DNA from: Nelumbo lutea
Lineage: Eukaryota > Streptophyta > Magnoliopsida > Proteales > Nelumbonaceae
Reading direction: 5' to 3'
NCBI GenBank assembly: GCA_022828595.1
Contig: JAKGHH010000004.1
Location: 79,140,270-79,204,269, forward strand
Length of the DNA: 64,000 bases
The translations under genes and the position numbers were made by a program. Shown here piece by piece: positions 37,274 through 47,828 of this stretch. The notes beneath the pieces were generated by a model. That model was given only the letters and a program-made list of their open reading frames with translations. It was not told the origin of the DNA and did not search any database. Position 1 is the stretch's first letter, and every line of letters starts with the position of its first letter.

Positions 37274-38210
37274 TGATGAAGGAAGATTTGGCCCGACCTC
37301 TTCATTATGTGACACGTGGCAGAAACGACAGTTCGGCAAAAGGGGCCAAGCCTAGGCAGGAAGGGGACACACCGCCGAACTGACCCACCTTGCAACAGCT
37401 CGGGACACACTTCGCCGAACTGACCCACCTTGCAACAGCTCGGGATACACTTCACCGAACTGACCCACCTTGTAACAGCTCGGGATAGACTTCGCCGAAC
37501 TGACCCACCTTGTAACAGCTCGGGATAGACTTCGCCGAACTGACCCACCTTGTAACAGCTCGGGATACACTTCGCCGAACTGACCCACCTTGTAACAGCT
37601 CGGGATACACTTCGCCGAACTGACTCACCTTGTAACAGCTCGGGATACACTTCGCCGAACTGACTCACCTTGTAACAGTTCGGGATACCTCCGAGCTCAA
37701 GACCGCCTCGCTCAGCACTTCGCATCATCTTCTGGGCACCAAAGCCAAACAAGTCGTACCATACCTGACACTAGGGAAGTCCGTGCCCGAGGGCGCCACG
37801 CCTAACTGACTTGGGATCTGACGTTTGGCAGCAGCACTCTAAACGGCCACCTGCCACCGCCACTGACGCCGCCATCTCCAGTTAGACGGTTAGGCAGTGA
37901 CGGTTCTGTCTCAGCAGAAAGGACGACGGCCGAGTTGACAAGCACAAGGGTAATCATACCCGATCTGACAAGGGCCTCGGGACGAGTACACGAAGTGACT
38001 ATAAGAGCCCCCTGCCCCCCGACAACGGAGGTATGCAAACTTTGCGCTATCTGGTATTACCTTGCTTTTGAAGGATTCTAACTTGAGCTTCGGAGCCTCT
38101 ACACCGGGTTCCCCCCGGAGCTTTCCCATCTCTTCCGTTTCAGGTTCCCTGCTACCCCGTTCAGAAGCAAGGCAGCGGACAGCTAAGACCAGCCGGATCG
38201 CGCTCCATCA
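37274..38210 (+). repeat. 5' LTR of element 2
   Basis: Starts tgatgaaggaaga and ends cgctccatca. It contains the eightfold 40-bp repeat and, near 38000, gactataagagcccc, the probable TATA region. Confidence 0.93.
37373..37692 (+). repeat. 40-bp tandem repeat, 8 units, in the 5' LTR of element 2
   Basis: The unit begins CGCCGAACTGACCCACCTTG and runs through aacagctcgggatacactt. Units differ at a few positions only. There are no spacers. Element 1 LTRs have one related unit (gagctgacccacctcgggg...). Confidence 0.95.
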
Positions 38211-38211
38211 A

Positions 38212-38228
38212 TTGGCGCCGTCTGTGGG
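38212..38228 (+). other. primer binding site of element 2
   Basis: ttggcgccgtctgtggg starts one base after the 5' LTR. It is the form seen in plant Tat-type elements. The exact priming tRNA was not determined. Confidence 0.75.
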
Positions 38229-38295
38229 AAAACGCTTCAAAAAGCCTCCCTCCAAACTTCGACACCCCCTTTTTTCTTCAAAAAACCCAACACTC

Positions 38296-39777
38296 ATGGC
38301 CTCCTCCTGCAACACCGGACGTGGCACGGAGACAAACACCACTGGGGAGCAACTTCAGGTCTCCGTAGTGTGCGTTGGACAGTTCACCATCCCCCTTTCG
38401 GCGGATGGGATCCCCATCCTGAACACGCCACAAGCAGTGGCACCCGTAAACCCTCCTACCACAAACGTCCCCTTTCCTCTCCCCATTGAGACAACCTTCA
38501 CTAAACCAACTGCCGTCCCCCTGGCAGCTAGCCAAGACCGATTGGAGGACCTGATGCAGTGCATGCGGGCAATGCAAGCCCAAATGCAACAGTTCCAGCA
38601 ACACCAGCTTCACCAGCACCAAGTGCTGCACAAAATCTCCCAGTATCACTATCAACAGCAGTTCCCCCAACTGCCACTGAACCAACCACTACTTCCACCT
38701 CGCCACCCCGCTCCGAGGCCGGTCAAGGTCTCCCCGCAGGATGGGCGCCCCCGCCAGGCGAAGGCCTCCCGACCCCAGAACCACCCCAACAGCCAGGCCT
38801 CATCCCCAGGCCGAAGAGAGAAAAATGTCATCCCCGCCTCGCAACCGGCGGATGGGTCAAGAACCTCGCCCGCGAGGTCGGCACCCCGGCGCTCCAAGCC
38901 CGAGCTCCCGCTCACCGAAAATCGATTCAGCGCCCTGGTGGCAGACTACCAGCACTTCGGGCCCATCGAGCTCGGTAACACGGAGGCCAGTAGCGCCAGC
39001 ACGAGGCCCGCTCAACGGTGAAGGCGCCGGCGAAGTCGCCAAACCGCCACCCGCGCCTTGTCGGAATTCAGAGGCAAAGCCACGAGCTTGAACGAGGTAG
39101 AGGCTACCCCGGCTCTCTCCGTTCCTTCCCCCCTCGCATCGAAACTCCTGGCGGTCCCCTTACCCAGAGACTTCAAGCTCCCACCTCTGGACAAGTACGA
39201 CGGGTCCTTCGACCCCAACGACCACGTTGACGCCTTTCAGTCGCAAATGCACCTCGCCAGGGCTAGCGAATCGTGCATCTGCGTGGCCTTTACCACCACC
39301 CTCAGGGGGGTAGCCCGCACTTGGTACAGGAACCTGGCCCTCGGGTCGATAAAGTGCTGGGCCCAGTTCATGCAAGTCTTCACCACACACTTCGTCACCA
39401 GCCGACAGTGCCCCAGAACAGAGGAAAGCATCTTCGGAGTGGTCCAAAGAGAAGGAAAATCTATTTGGGGCTACATCAAGCGGTTCAACGAAGCATGCTT
39501 GCAAATACCGCGGTTGGACCCCGCAGTGCAGCTTGCGGCGGCCAAAAGAGGGGTGACGCACAAAGAGTTCAAATGGCACATGGTGGCCAACCAGCCCCCG
39601 ACCGTGGCCGAATTCCTCAAACTCGCGGATAAGTTCATGAGGACAGAGGAAGAAATCAACCAACGAACCGAAGGCGGGAACGAGAAAAGAAAGAGAGAAG
39701 GCGAGCTCTCCAACCCGGTGAATAGAAAAAACCCGACCCGGGAGCCGAAGCCGAACCAGTTCTTCCGGGCCCCCTAG
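38296..39777 (+). pseudogene. gag of element 2 with one in-frame TGA
   Basis: The ATG at 38296 follows the primer site by about 70 bp. The N-terminal part is rich in Q and P (M-Q-A-Q-M-Q-Q-F-Q-Q-H near residue 95-115) and ends at TGA 39019-39021. The same frame then continues with L-P-P-L-D-K-Y-D-G-S-F-D-P, T-W-Y-R-N-L-A and R-F-N-E-A, the gypsy gag core. A 1-base deletion near 39774, compared with element 1, puts TAG after F-F-R-A-P. The downstream zinc knuckle C-S-F-H-R-D-H-G-H-S-I-E-Q-C is in the next frame. Confidence 0.88.
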
Positions 39778-39827
39778 CAGTTCGGACGGACTACACGCCG
39801 TTAAACACGAGGCGGACAGAGATCTTA

Positions 39828-42285
39828 ATGACGATCAAAGATGCTCCGTACGTTAAGTGGCCACCTCGCCTGAAGGGAAATCCGAACGATAGAAACAAGA
39901 ATTTGTATTGTAGTTTCCATAGAGACCATGGCCATAGCATCGAACAGTGTAATAACCTCCGGGACGAGATAGAGGGACTCATCCGTCGCGGATACTTGAG
40001 AAACTTTGTACAGCATAACAATAACAATAAAGCAGGTTGGCAAGGGGAGCACGAAAAGGATGCACCCGAGTCTAGCAACAGACCTGCCGCACCGTTGCAG
40101 AAGCAGCCTTCGGAAGAGAGGCCAGTTCGGGGAACCATCCATGTAATAGTGGGAGGATCGGTGGTAGCGGGGTGTACCTCGGCAGCAGCCCGGACTTCAG
40201 TTCGCGAAGCGGCCCTCGAAGAAAGGAACCCCCCAAAGAGACCAAAGACCGAAGAACCAATCTTTTTCACGGAGGACGACGCGCGAGGAGTTCACTACCC
40301 CCATGATGACGCGCTTGTCATTAAGCTAAGGATCAACGACTTTAAGGTCAGGCGCGTACTCGTAGATTCGGGCAACTTAGCGGACATCCTCTTCAAATCG
40401 GCATTTGACCAGCTGTAGTTAAAGAGGAGCGAGCTGAAGCCCGCGAACACTCCCCTCGTAGGTTTCAGCGGAGAGGAAGTTAGGCCCCTCGGAAAAATAA
40501 CTGTCCCTGTGGAAGTCGGCACATGGCCTTGTGCGGTCAGAATCAACCATGATTTCCTGGTAGTCGCGACTCCCTCACCATACAATGCCATAATAGGGCG
40601 GCCGATCACGCATGTCCTACGGGCGGCGGTCTCCACCTACTATTTGGCCATGAAGTTCCCTACGGACATCGGTATAGGGGTAGCGCGGGGCGACCAGCTC
40701 GAGTCCCACAAGTGCTACGTTGCCGCCCTAAAGGGAAAAACCAAGGCGGCCGACGAACTCGAGTTGGAGCGGCCGGCGGAGCAAGGTGAGGAGCGAGATT
40801 CGCCCATGGAGGAAACAGTCGCAATCCCGACTTCAGCTACGGACCCAGCTCACACACTAAGCATCGGAGCTTCCATCGAAGACCCCCTACGAGCCGAACT
40901 GGTGAGTTTTTTACTTCAAAATTTAGATATTTTTGCCTGGTCCGCGGCTGACATGCCCGGCATTAGCCTCGGACTAATAACTCACAAACTTAATACTGAC
41001 CCTATAGTCAGACCCGTTAGACAGAAGAAATGCAACTTAGCCCCAGAACGCTGGAGAGCGGTCGATGAGGAGGTTGAAAAGCTCCTCGCAACAAACTTCA
41101 TAAGGGAAGTCCACTACCCGAGCTGGGTGGCCAACCCGGTGTTGGTAAAAAAGGCAAGCGGCAAGTGGCGCATGTGCGTCGACTATACCGACCTGAACCG
41201 AGCTTGCCCGAAAGATTGCTTCCCCCTCCCCAGAATTGACCGCCTAGTGGACGCGACCTCGGGAAACGAGTTGCTAAGCTTCCTGGACACCTACTCGGGC
41301 TACAACCAAGTTAGGATGGACCCATTCGATGAGGAAAAAACCAGCTTCATAACCGAGTTCGACCTGTATTGCTACAAAGTCATGCCCTTCGGACTAAAAA
41401 ACGCCGGGGCAACTTTCCAAAGACTTGTAAATAAGCTATTTCGGCCCCTGATTGGTACGAAGATAGAGTGCTATGTAGACGACATGGTCGTCAAGACTCA
41501 GTTTTCACAAGAATTAATACAAGACTTAGATTCTGTTTTCCAAATCCTGCGTAACTTTAGCATGAAGTTGAATCCCAACAAATGTGTCTTCGGCGTCACC
41601 TCGGGCAAATTCCTAGGCTACATTGTCAATCGGCGCAGTATTGAGGCCAACCCGGACAAAATAAAAGTCATTCTAGATATGAAACCACCTCGGAAAGTAA
41701 AAGCGGTTCAGAGGCTAAACGGCCGCATAGCCGCTCTAAGCCGCTTCTTATCTAAGTCAGCAGACCGCTGCCTACCCTTCTTCAAGGCAGTCAAAGGTAA
41801 AGGGTTCGAATGGACCCAGGACTGCCAAGTTCGCGTTCGACGAACTAAAAGGTTACCTCGCTAGTGTGCCAACCTTAGCCCGGCCCGAGGTGGGCGAGGT
41901 CTTACAACTGTACCTCTCGGCGAGCGACGAGGCGGTCAGTTCGGTACTAATAAAGGAAACAGACCGGGTCCAACGACCCATATATTATGTTAGTAAAATT
42001 TTGCAGGGAGCAGAGGCAAGGTACCCGGAGATAGAAAAACTAGTATATGCCCTAGTAATAGCAGCTCGTAAACTCCGCCCGTACTTCCAGGCTCACACCG
42101 TCATCGTCCTAACTGACAAACCTCTTAGACAGGTTTTACTCAAACCCGAAGTCTCCGGTCGACTGACGAAATGGGCCATCGAACTCAGCGAGTACGACCT
42201 CCAGTACAAACCGAGAACCGCTATCAAGGCCCAAGCTTTGGCAAATTTTATCGGCGAGTGCACTTTCAGCCACGAAGCCCCATAG
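39828..42285 (+). pseudogene. protease, reverse transcriptase and first RNase H of element 2
   Basis: 39828-40418 carries the gag zinc knuckle and protease V-L-V-D-S-G-N-L-A-D-I-L-F. A single TAG (40416-40418) separates it from the same-frame RT, 40509-41864. The RT contains N-P-V-L-V-K-K-A-S-G-K-W-R-M-C-V-D-Y, S-F-L-D-T-Y-S-G-Y and the intact catalytic Y-V-D-D-M-V-V-K (about 41471). An extra base near 41830 shifts the frame. RNase H follows in 41866-42285 with L-S-A-S-D-E-A-V, P-E-I-E-K-L and V-L-T-D-K-P-L. Catalytic residues are intact, so loss of function is due to the breaks. Confidence 0.9.
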
Positions 42286-42366
42286 GTCAAGCCCGAGGTC
42301 CCCATTTGCGGCGAACCCGGAGCTCCTGAGCCCATAGAGTTCGAACCCCGTGAAGTAGCACCCAGT

Positions 42367-44121
42367 GTGGCATCTCTCCTGATCAGGCGAAGAGCGAATT
42401 GGGATGAGGAGCCCTGGATCCTTCACGTGGATGGTTCCTCGAACCGGCAGGGCAGCGGAGCTGGAATAGTCTTGTGCGGCCCGAGCGGCACAAAAGTAGA
42501 GTACGCACTACGCTTTGAGTTCGCGGCATCCAACAACGAGGCAGAGTACGAAGCACTGATCGCCGGGCTGGACCTAGCGCGAAAGGTTAAGGCAAAACAC
42601 TTGGTCATCTGCAGCGATTCTCAGCTCGTGGTAAACCAAGTTACCGGCGAATACGAAGCACGCGATCTCTCCATGATCGCATATTTGGCCAAAGTAAAAG
42701 AAGCCCTGCTCAACTTCCGGTTACACATCATCAGGCAAATCCCGAGGTCCAAAAACACTAAGGCCGACGCCATGTCCTGGTTAGCCAGCACGAGTCACAA
42801 CAATATGAGAACTGTGTACATAGAGGACTTACCTCGGCCTAGTATTCTCGAGGGGACAGAGGAGGTCACTCCCATCTTAGAAGCAGAGCCGAGCTGGATC
42901 GATCCACTCGCGAGCTTCCTGATAGACGGAACCCTCCCTGCAGAACGCAATGCGGCCAAGAGGGTGCAGCGCCAGGTGGCCAAATACGTCATAATAGACG
43001 AACGGTTATACCGACGGTCGTACACACTCCCCTATTTGCGGTGCCTGCGACCTACCGAAGCTGAGTTTGTACTCCGCGACACTCATGAAGGCTTGTGCGG
43101 CGGACACTTGGGGGGCAGAGCACTCGCCCAAAAGGCACTTCGACAAGGATACTACTGGCCAACGATGAAGGCAGAAGCTGTCAAGCTCGTCAGAAAATGC
43201 GACAAGTGTCAGAAGCACGCTAACATCCACCATCAACCTGCCTCCGACCTCAAATACCTTGCCAGCCCGTGGCCCTTTGCACAATGGGGCATCGACCTCC
43301 TAGGGCCATTCCCACCAGCAACAGGCGGAAGAAAATACTTAGTTGTTGCAGTAGATTACTTTACGAAGTGGATAGAAGCCGAACCTCTGGCAACTGTTAC
43401 GGCCCGAAACATACAGAACTTCTTTTGGAAGAACATAGTATGTCGGTTCGGATTACATGGGGTTCTAATCTCCGACAACGGCAAACAGTTTGAGGATATC
43501 AAGTTCCAAGAGTGGTGCCAAGACATGGGGATTCGGCAAAATTTCACGTCAGTCGCGCACCCACTGGCAAATGGCCAGACAGAAGTGATGAACAGAGTCA
43601 TCCTGCACGGACTGAAAGCACGTCTGGATCGTGCTAAGGGATTGTGGGCCGAAGAGCTACCAAGTGTCTTATGGGCTCACCGAACGACCGAAAAGCAGCC
43701 ACGGGAGAAACCCCCTTCAAACCTCACCTATGGCACTGAAGCGGTGATCCCGGCGGAAATCGAAATACCAACGTTGCGATTAGAAACATACGACAATCGG
43801 ACGAACGGAGACGAGTTACGCACTAACCTCGACCTACTGGACGAGGTAAGGGACCTCGCGCACATCCGAACAGCGGCATACCAGCAACAGGTAGCTCGCT
43901 ACTACAATTGCAGAATAAAGCAACGAAGCTTCCGAGTTGGCGACCTGGTCCTCCGTAAGATTATGGTGCCCGAACCCGGCATCGGCAAGCTTGGACCTAA
44001 TTGGGAAGGGCCCTATAAAGTAAAAACAGCGTTCGGGGGCGCATACGAACTCGAAACCTTGGAAGGCAAACGAGTACCCCAAACGTGGAACATCGTGAAC
44101 TTGAGGCGACACTACCTATAA
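42367..44121 (+). CDS. archaeal-type RNase H plus integrase of element 2, 584-codon open frame
   Basis: Same frame as the upstream RNase H, separated by one TAG (42283-42285); in the element it would be part of pol rather than a separate gene. Residues about 17-140 are a second RNase H with acidic positions in H-V-D-G-S-S, N-N-E-A-E-Y-E-A-L, C-S-D-S-Q-L-V and T-K-A-D-A-M. This domain besides the RT-linked RNase H is known from Tat elements. Integrase follows: a zinc finger with H-E-G-L-C-G-G-H and C-D-K-C-Q (about residues 240-280), and the D-D-E core with W-G-I-D-L-L-G-P, I-S-D-N-G-K-Q-F-E and Q-T-E-V-M-N-R. The C-terminal part ends F-R-V-G-D-L-V-L-R and N-L-R-R-H-Y-L. No break is visible. 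Confidence 0.9.
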   Translation: MASLLIRRRANWDEEPWILHVDGSSNRQGSGAGIVLCGPSGTKVEYALRFEFAASNNEAEYEALIAGLDLARKVKAKHLVICSDSQLVVNQVTGEYEARDLSMIAYLAKVKEALLNFRLHIIRQIPRSKNTKADAMSWLASTSHNNMRTVYIEDLPRPSILEGTEEVTPILEAEPSWIDPLASFLIDGTLPAERNAAKRVQRQVAKYVIIDERLYRRSYTLPYLRCLRPTEAEFVLRDTHEGLCGGHLGGRALAQKALRQGYYWPTMKAEAVKLVRKCDKCQKHANIHHQPASDLKYLASPWPFAQWGIDLLGPFPPATGGRKYLVVAVDYFTKWIEAEPLATVTARNIQNFFWKNIVCRFGLHGVLISDNGKQFEDIKFQEWCQDMGIRQNFTSVAHPLANGQTEVMNRVILHGLKARLDRAKGLWAEELPSVLWAHRTTEKQPREKPPSNLTYGTEAVIPAEIEIPTLRLETYDNRTNGDELRTNLDLLDEVRDLAHIRTAAYQQQVARYYNCRIKQRSFRVGDLVLRKIMVPEPGIGKLGPNWEGPYKVKTAFGGAYELETLEGKRVPQTWNIVNLRRHYL

Positions 44122-44328
44122 ACCACCTAGCGAAGTGGATGAAATCAGGCCATGTGCCACAAGGCAAGCCGAGGAACTTCAGCACATTATCAGCTCGTCA
44201 AAAATCAGTTCGCGGCATAAAAGGCCACGGAAATTTAAAAACCCGGCAAAGAAACAGCTCGGGGAAGATGAGCAAGGGGAAAAAGACACTCCATTGCAAA
44301 AAACAGTACACTGGCAAAAAACAAAAAA

Positions 44329-46288
44329 TTACATGCCCGGAGTCACTTCTTCGCCATCGGAAGGCACTTCAACAACACCCGAAGGCCCTGCCTCTCCTTC
44401 AGAGCCCGGCTCGCCATCGACAGCATTGGCCATCTCCTGAGTTATACGCGAAGTGGTTATGGCACTTACATCGAGGTCGGGGTATGTATTCCGGATCATC
44501 CATCGGCTCAACTTGAACCCCCTCCTATAAGAGTCCACCATCAGATCGTCAAAATGCGGGGAGGTAATGTAGTCTTCAATTGCCTTCTTCTTGGCGTCTT
44601 CAATGCCTTGGGAAAAAATCTGTGTTCTCTCCCTAATGTCCTCCTGAAGATACTCGAGTTGATGCTGCAAATCCAACTTCAAGTCCGCCATATGCTTGAC
44701 AACTACCCCCATGGTCTCGGTGTCACGCTGAGACCTCGCCTGTCTAGCCACCGCAACGCGAGCAGCCTTTTCAGCAGCATAAGCAGCCGCCTCCGCAGAC
44801 CGGGTATTTGCCTCTACAGCACGGAAGGCTTCTTCAGCAGCATGAGCGGCAGCCTCAGCAGCTCGCGCCTGTCGTGAGCTCCTCTCCACTTGGGCCGCCA
44901 AGGCATGAATCGAAGAATTCACCTACCAAAAGAAACAAGTGAGCAAAATGACAGCAGAAGCAACAGAATAAAAAAGGAAGACAGAATCTAACTTACCACC
45001 ATGGCATGTGTTACGGCGCGGCAAGCGACCTGATTCAAGGGAAGATCGGTCCACGCCGCGACCTCCTCGGGGAAAGTAGCATCCCTACTCTTCTGAAGAG
45101 CGTAGTTTGGCGTCAACACGCTCCTAAACTCCCCTTGAGCTCCCGAGCTTGAGGGCCCAGCCCGCATATGAGCAGACCCAGAGTGAGCAGGAGCACTTGA
45201 GTATGCAGGAGCACCCATATGAGTGGTTTCAGCGTAAGGCGCCCCGGCAGTCTCGTGCACCGGTGGAGTCACTTCGGGCTCCCTGGGCAGATCCTCTGGC
45301 GTATGGTCTGGAGCTTGGGGCTCCTCATCCTGGGGCAGCTCGTTACGAGTTAGCTTGGCGACCCGCTTTCTCCTCTTCATACCTTGGAACAGACGCCCCC
45401 CACGAGTTCTCTTCGCATCCATCACACCTACAGAAACGAGTTCGACATCAAAAAAAAAAAAAGCCGCATAGCCAGAAACCTACCCGAACTCAGGCTGGCT
45501 GCAAAAAGCTTAGCCTCCGTTAAGTAGTGGTGGCACTTTAAGCCTTGCCGTGCCCATTGCTGGAGACCCTTCACTGTCTCTTTATCAAGAGTTACGCCCA
45601 AATCGGGAGCGGCCTCACCCCACCCGGTCTGAAAGGGCCATCCTTGTGCACTTCGCACGCCGAAGTAGTTCCGCTTCCAAGCCGGGACCTTATTAGGAAG
45701 ATCGTGCAGAAGTTTGAAACCCTGGCGAGGAGAAAGGTAATACGCCCGTCTCCCCCCAGGAAGAGAACCTGCCTGTCTCTTGAGCATCAAGATAGAGGAG
45801 AATATCTCTAAGTCTAAGGGAAAGTTCTGCTCGCAAAAAAGGGAAATTGTCCCCACTAGGTTCCGAATAGAGTTCGGATGAAGCTGGCCAATGGTGACAC
45901 CGAAGTGGTTTATGACTTCGACGAGAAGGGGATGGAAAGGAAGTCGCAACCCTGTAGCAAGCTGCTCTCGAAAAATCACGATCTCGTCGGGACCGTGTTC
46001 CCAAGGAAAGCTACCTGAAGGAATAAAATATGTGTACCCCCCAGGAAGATTATAAGACAGAAGTATGGATTGAAGCCCCTCAGGCGTCATGGTCGAAGGG
46101 CCAAACCAGTCTAGCATCCGACCTCGGCGGGAGGTAGACGCCAAACTGCCCGAAGCGACTCGACCTACTGGTTCGTAGTCCTCAAACTTCACCTCAGGAT
46201 CACTGAGGCAGTCTGGGGACACGGCTCAGTTGGTGGAACCTACATCGGCCCTACTCGAAGAATTGTCTGAGCTATCAAAGCTAGACAT
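44329..46288 (-). CDS. antisense, spliced accessory gene of element 2 (three exons, one nonsense codon)
   Basis: Exons in transcript order: 45484-46288, 44997-45427 and 44329-44922. Introns are 56 and 74 bp with GTAGGT...TAG and GTAAGT...TAG; phases (1, then 0) keep one frame over 610 codons. The ATG at 46286-46288 starts M-S-S-F-D-S-S-D; codon 21 is TGA (46226-46228) where element 1 has CGA. Exon 1 carries P-W-E-H-G-P-D-E-I-V-I-F-R-E-Q-L and H-F-G-V-T-I-G-Q-L-H-P-N-S, which resembles the 'putative gypsy type transposon' family (Transposase_28). Exon 2 is basic then proline-rich (K-R-R-K-R-V-A-K, a possible nuclear signal). Exon 3 is an alanine-rich coiled coil ending in an acidic tail. Antisense ORFs after pol are known in Tat elements (for example Grande gene 23). 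The function is unknown. Confidence 0.8.
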
Positions 46289-46943
46289 TGGGGAAAAGAA
46301 TTAAAGAAAGTACTCACCGGAAGGTTTGAAGAAATACCAAAGAACCGTGAACTGTATAACCAGCCTTGACGCGAGCTGGAAAAGACTTGGACGCGAGCTG
46401 AAGGGTTGGATGCGAACTCAATAGACAAATCGCAGAAGTGACAACAACCAGGGTCCCCCACTATTTATAGCTACAGTAACCAAGAATCGACCGTGCAGAC
46501 CGAAGATGATCCGATGGCTCACGTTCTTACCGGCCACACAACCCTTAAGGTCGAGACGTGATTGGCGCACGTCTTTTCGAAAAAAAAGCGAAACGTCAGC
46601 GCGTCTTTTTGAAACCGACGTCGCTTCGACACGCATCTTTTCAAAACTGACGCGCCGCACGTCTCCCTGACAGTCGACCGCGCACATACAGCAGTGGCGT
46701 CCCTTTTTGAAATGACCCGCTGTCACGTCCCAGCGGCGCGAGTTGGTTTGAAATTTAAAACGCGCGGTCACAACCACCAGCGTTCTTGAGTAAGCACGTT
46801 CCCAGCCTCCTCGGAAACCGAAAGAACCCTAGCAAAAGCATCTCGTACAGTGAAGGTTTGAAGGACGAGACAAATCCACCAGCTACCTCGCGAAAACTCC
46901 CCGCACCATGGCAAGACCCTCGGCGCAAGGAGTGGGGGGCAAT

Positions 46944-47823
46944 TGATGAAGGAAGATTTGGCCCAACCTCTTCATTATGTGACACGTGGCAGAAACGACA
47001 ACTCGGCAAAAGGGGCCAAGCCTAGGCGGGAAGGGGACACACCGCCGAACTGACCCACCTTGCAACAGCTCAGGACACACTTCGCCAAACTGACCCACCT
47101 TGCAACAGCTCGGGATACACTTCGCCGAACTGACCCACCTTGTAACAGCTCGGGATAGACTTCGCCGAACTGACCCACCTTGTAACAGCTCAGGATACAC
47201 TTCGCCGAACTGACCCACCTTGTAACAGCTCGGGATACACTTCGCCGAACTGACCCACCTTGTAACAGTTCGGGATACACTTCGTCGAACTGACTCACCT
47301 TGTAACAGCTCGGGATACACTTCGCCGAACTGACTCACCTTGTAACAGTTCGGGATACCTTCGAGCTCAAGACCGCCTCGCTCAGCACTTTGCATCATCT
47401 TCTGGGCACCAAAGCCAAACAAGTCGTACCATGCCTGACACTAGGGAAGTCCGTGCCCGAGGGCGCCATGCCTAACTGACTTGGGATCTGACATTTAGCA
47501 GCAGCACTCTAAACGGCCACTTGCCACCGCCATTGACGCCGCCATCTCCAGTTAGACGGTTAGGCAGTGATGGTTCTGTCTCAGCAGAAAGGACGACGGC
47601 TGAGTTGACAAGCACAAGGGTAATCATACCCCCGACAACGGAGGTATGCAAACTTTGCGCTATCTGGTATTACCTTGCTTTTGAAGGATTCTAACTTGAG
47701 CTTCGGAGCCTCTACACCGGGTTCCCCCCGGAGCTTTCCCATCTCTTCCGTTTCAAGTTCCCTGCTACCCCGTTCAGAAGCAAGGCAGCGGACAGCTAAG
47801 ACCAGCCGGATCGCGCTCCATCA
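46944..47823 (+). repeat. 3' LTR of element 2, lacking the TATA region
   Basis: Matches the 5' LTR, but about 57 bp (left positions about 37968-38024) are missing between 'aatcatacc' and 'cccgacaacgg' at about 47631. The lost piece includes ctataaga, the probable TATA box. Confidence 0.92.
47043..47362 (+). repeat. 40-bp tandem repeat, 8 units, in the 3' LTR of element 2
   Basis: Same period and copy number as 37373-37692, with a handful of base differences. Confidence 0.94.
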
Positions 47824-47828
47824 ATTTT

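Larger units (their letters stand above)
37274..47823 (+). mobile_element. Ty3-gypsy, Tat-lineage LTR retrotransposon, younger copy (element 2)
   Basis: A 10550-bp element flanked by ATTTT (37269-37273 and 47824-47828). LTRs: 37274-38210 (937 bp) and 46944-47823 (880 bp; 57-bp deletion). Primer site ttggcgccgtctgtggg follows the 5' LTR, and polypurine aaggagtggggggcaa precedes the 3' LTR. The LTRs differ by about 22 substitutions by eye (about 2.5 percent), nearly all transitions, so it inserted more recently than element 1. The coding region is collinear with element 1 but broken by only about three nonsense codons and two single-base shifts. A complete-looking spliced antisense gene lies downstream of pol. 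Confidence 0.94.

Noticed and set aside
37373..37692. CRISPR-like array of 40-bp repeats
   Set aside because: Units abut directly with no spacers, lie inside plant LTRs, and occur twice with the element.
37267..37752. 161-codon minus-strand open frame (and the similar one at 46883-47422)
   Set aside because: It runs through the 40-bp LTR repeats. The repeated F-G-E-V-Y-P-E-L-L-Q pattern is only the repeat read in shifting frames.
38278..39663. Several antisense frames over gag of element 2
   Set aside because: They shadow the GC-rich gag frame. Unlike 44329-46288 they have no conserved counterpart in element 1.
25797..47823. Possible endogenous pararetrovirus
   Set aside because: LTRs, target duplications, integrase and Tat-type dual RNase H show LTR retrotransposons. 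No movement-protein or coat signature was seen.
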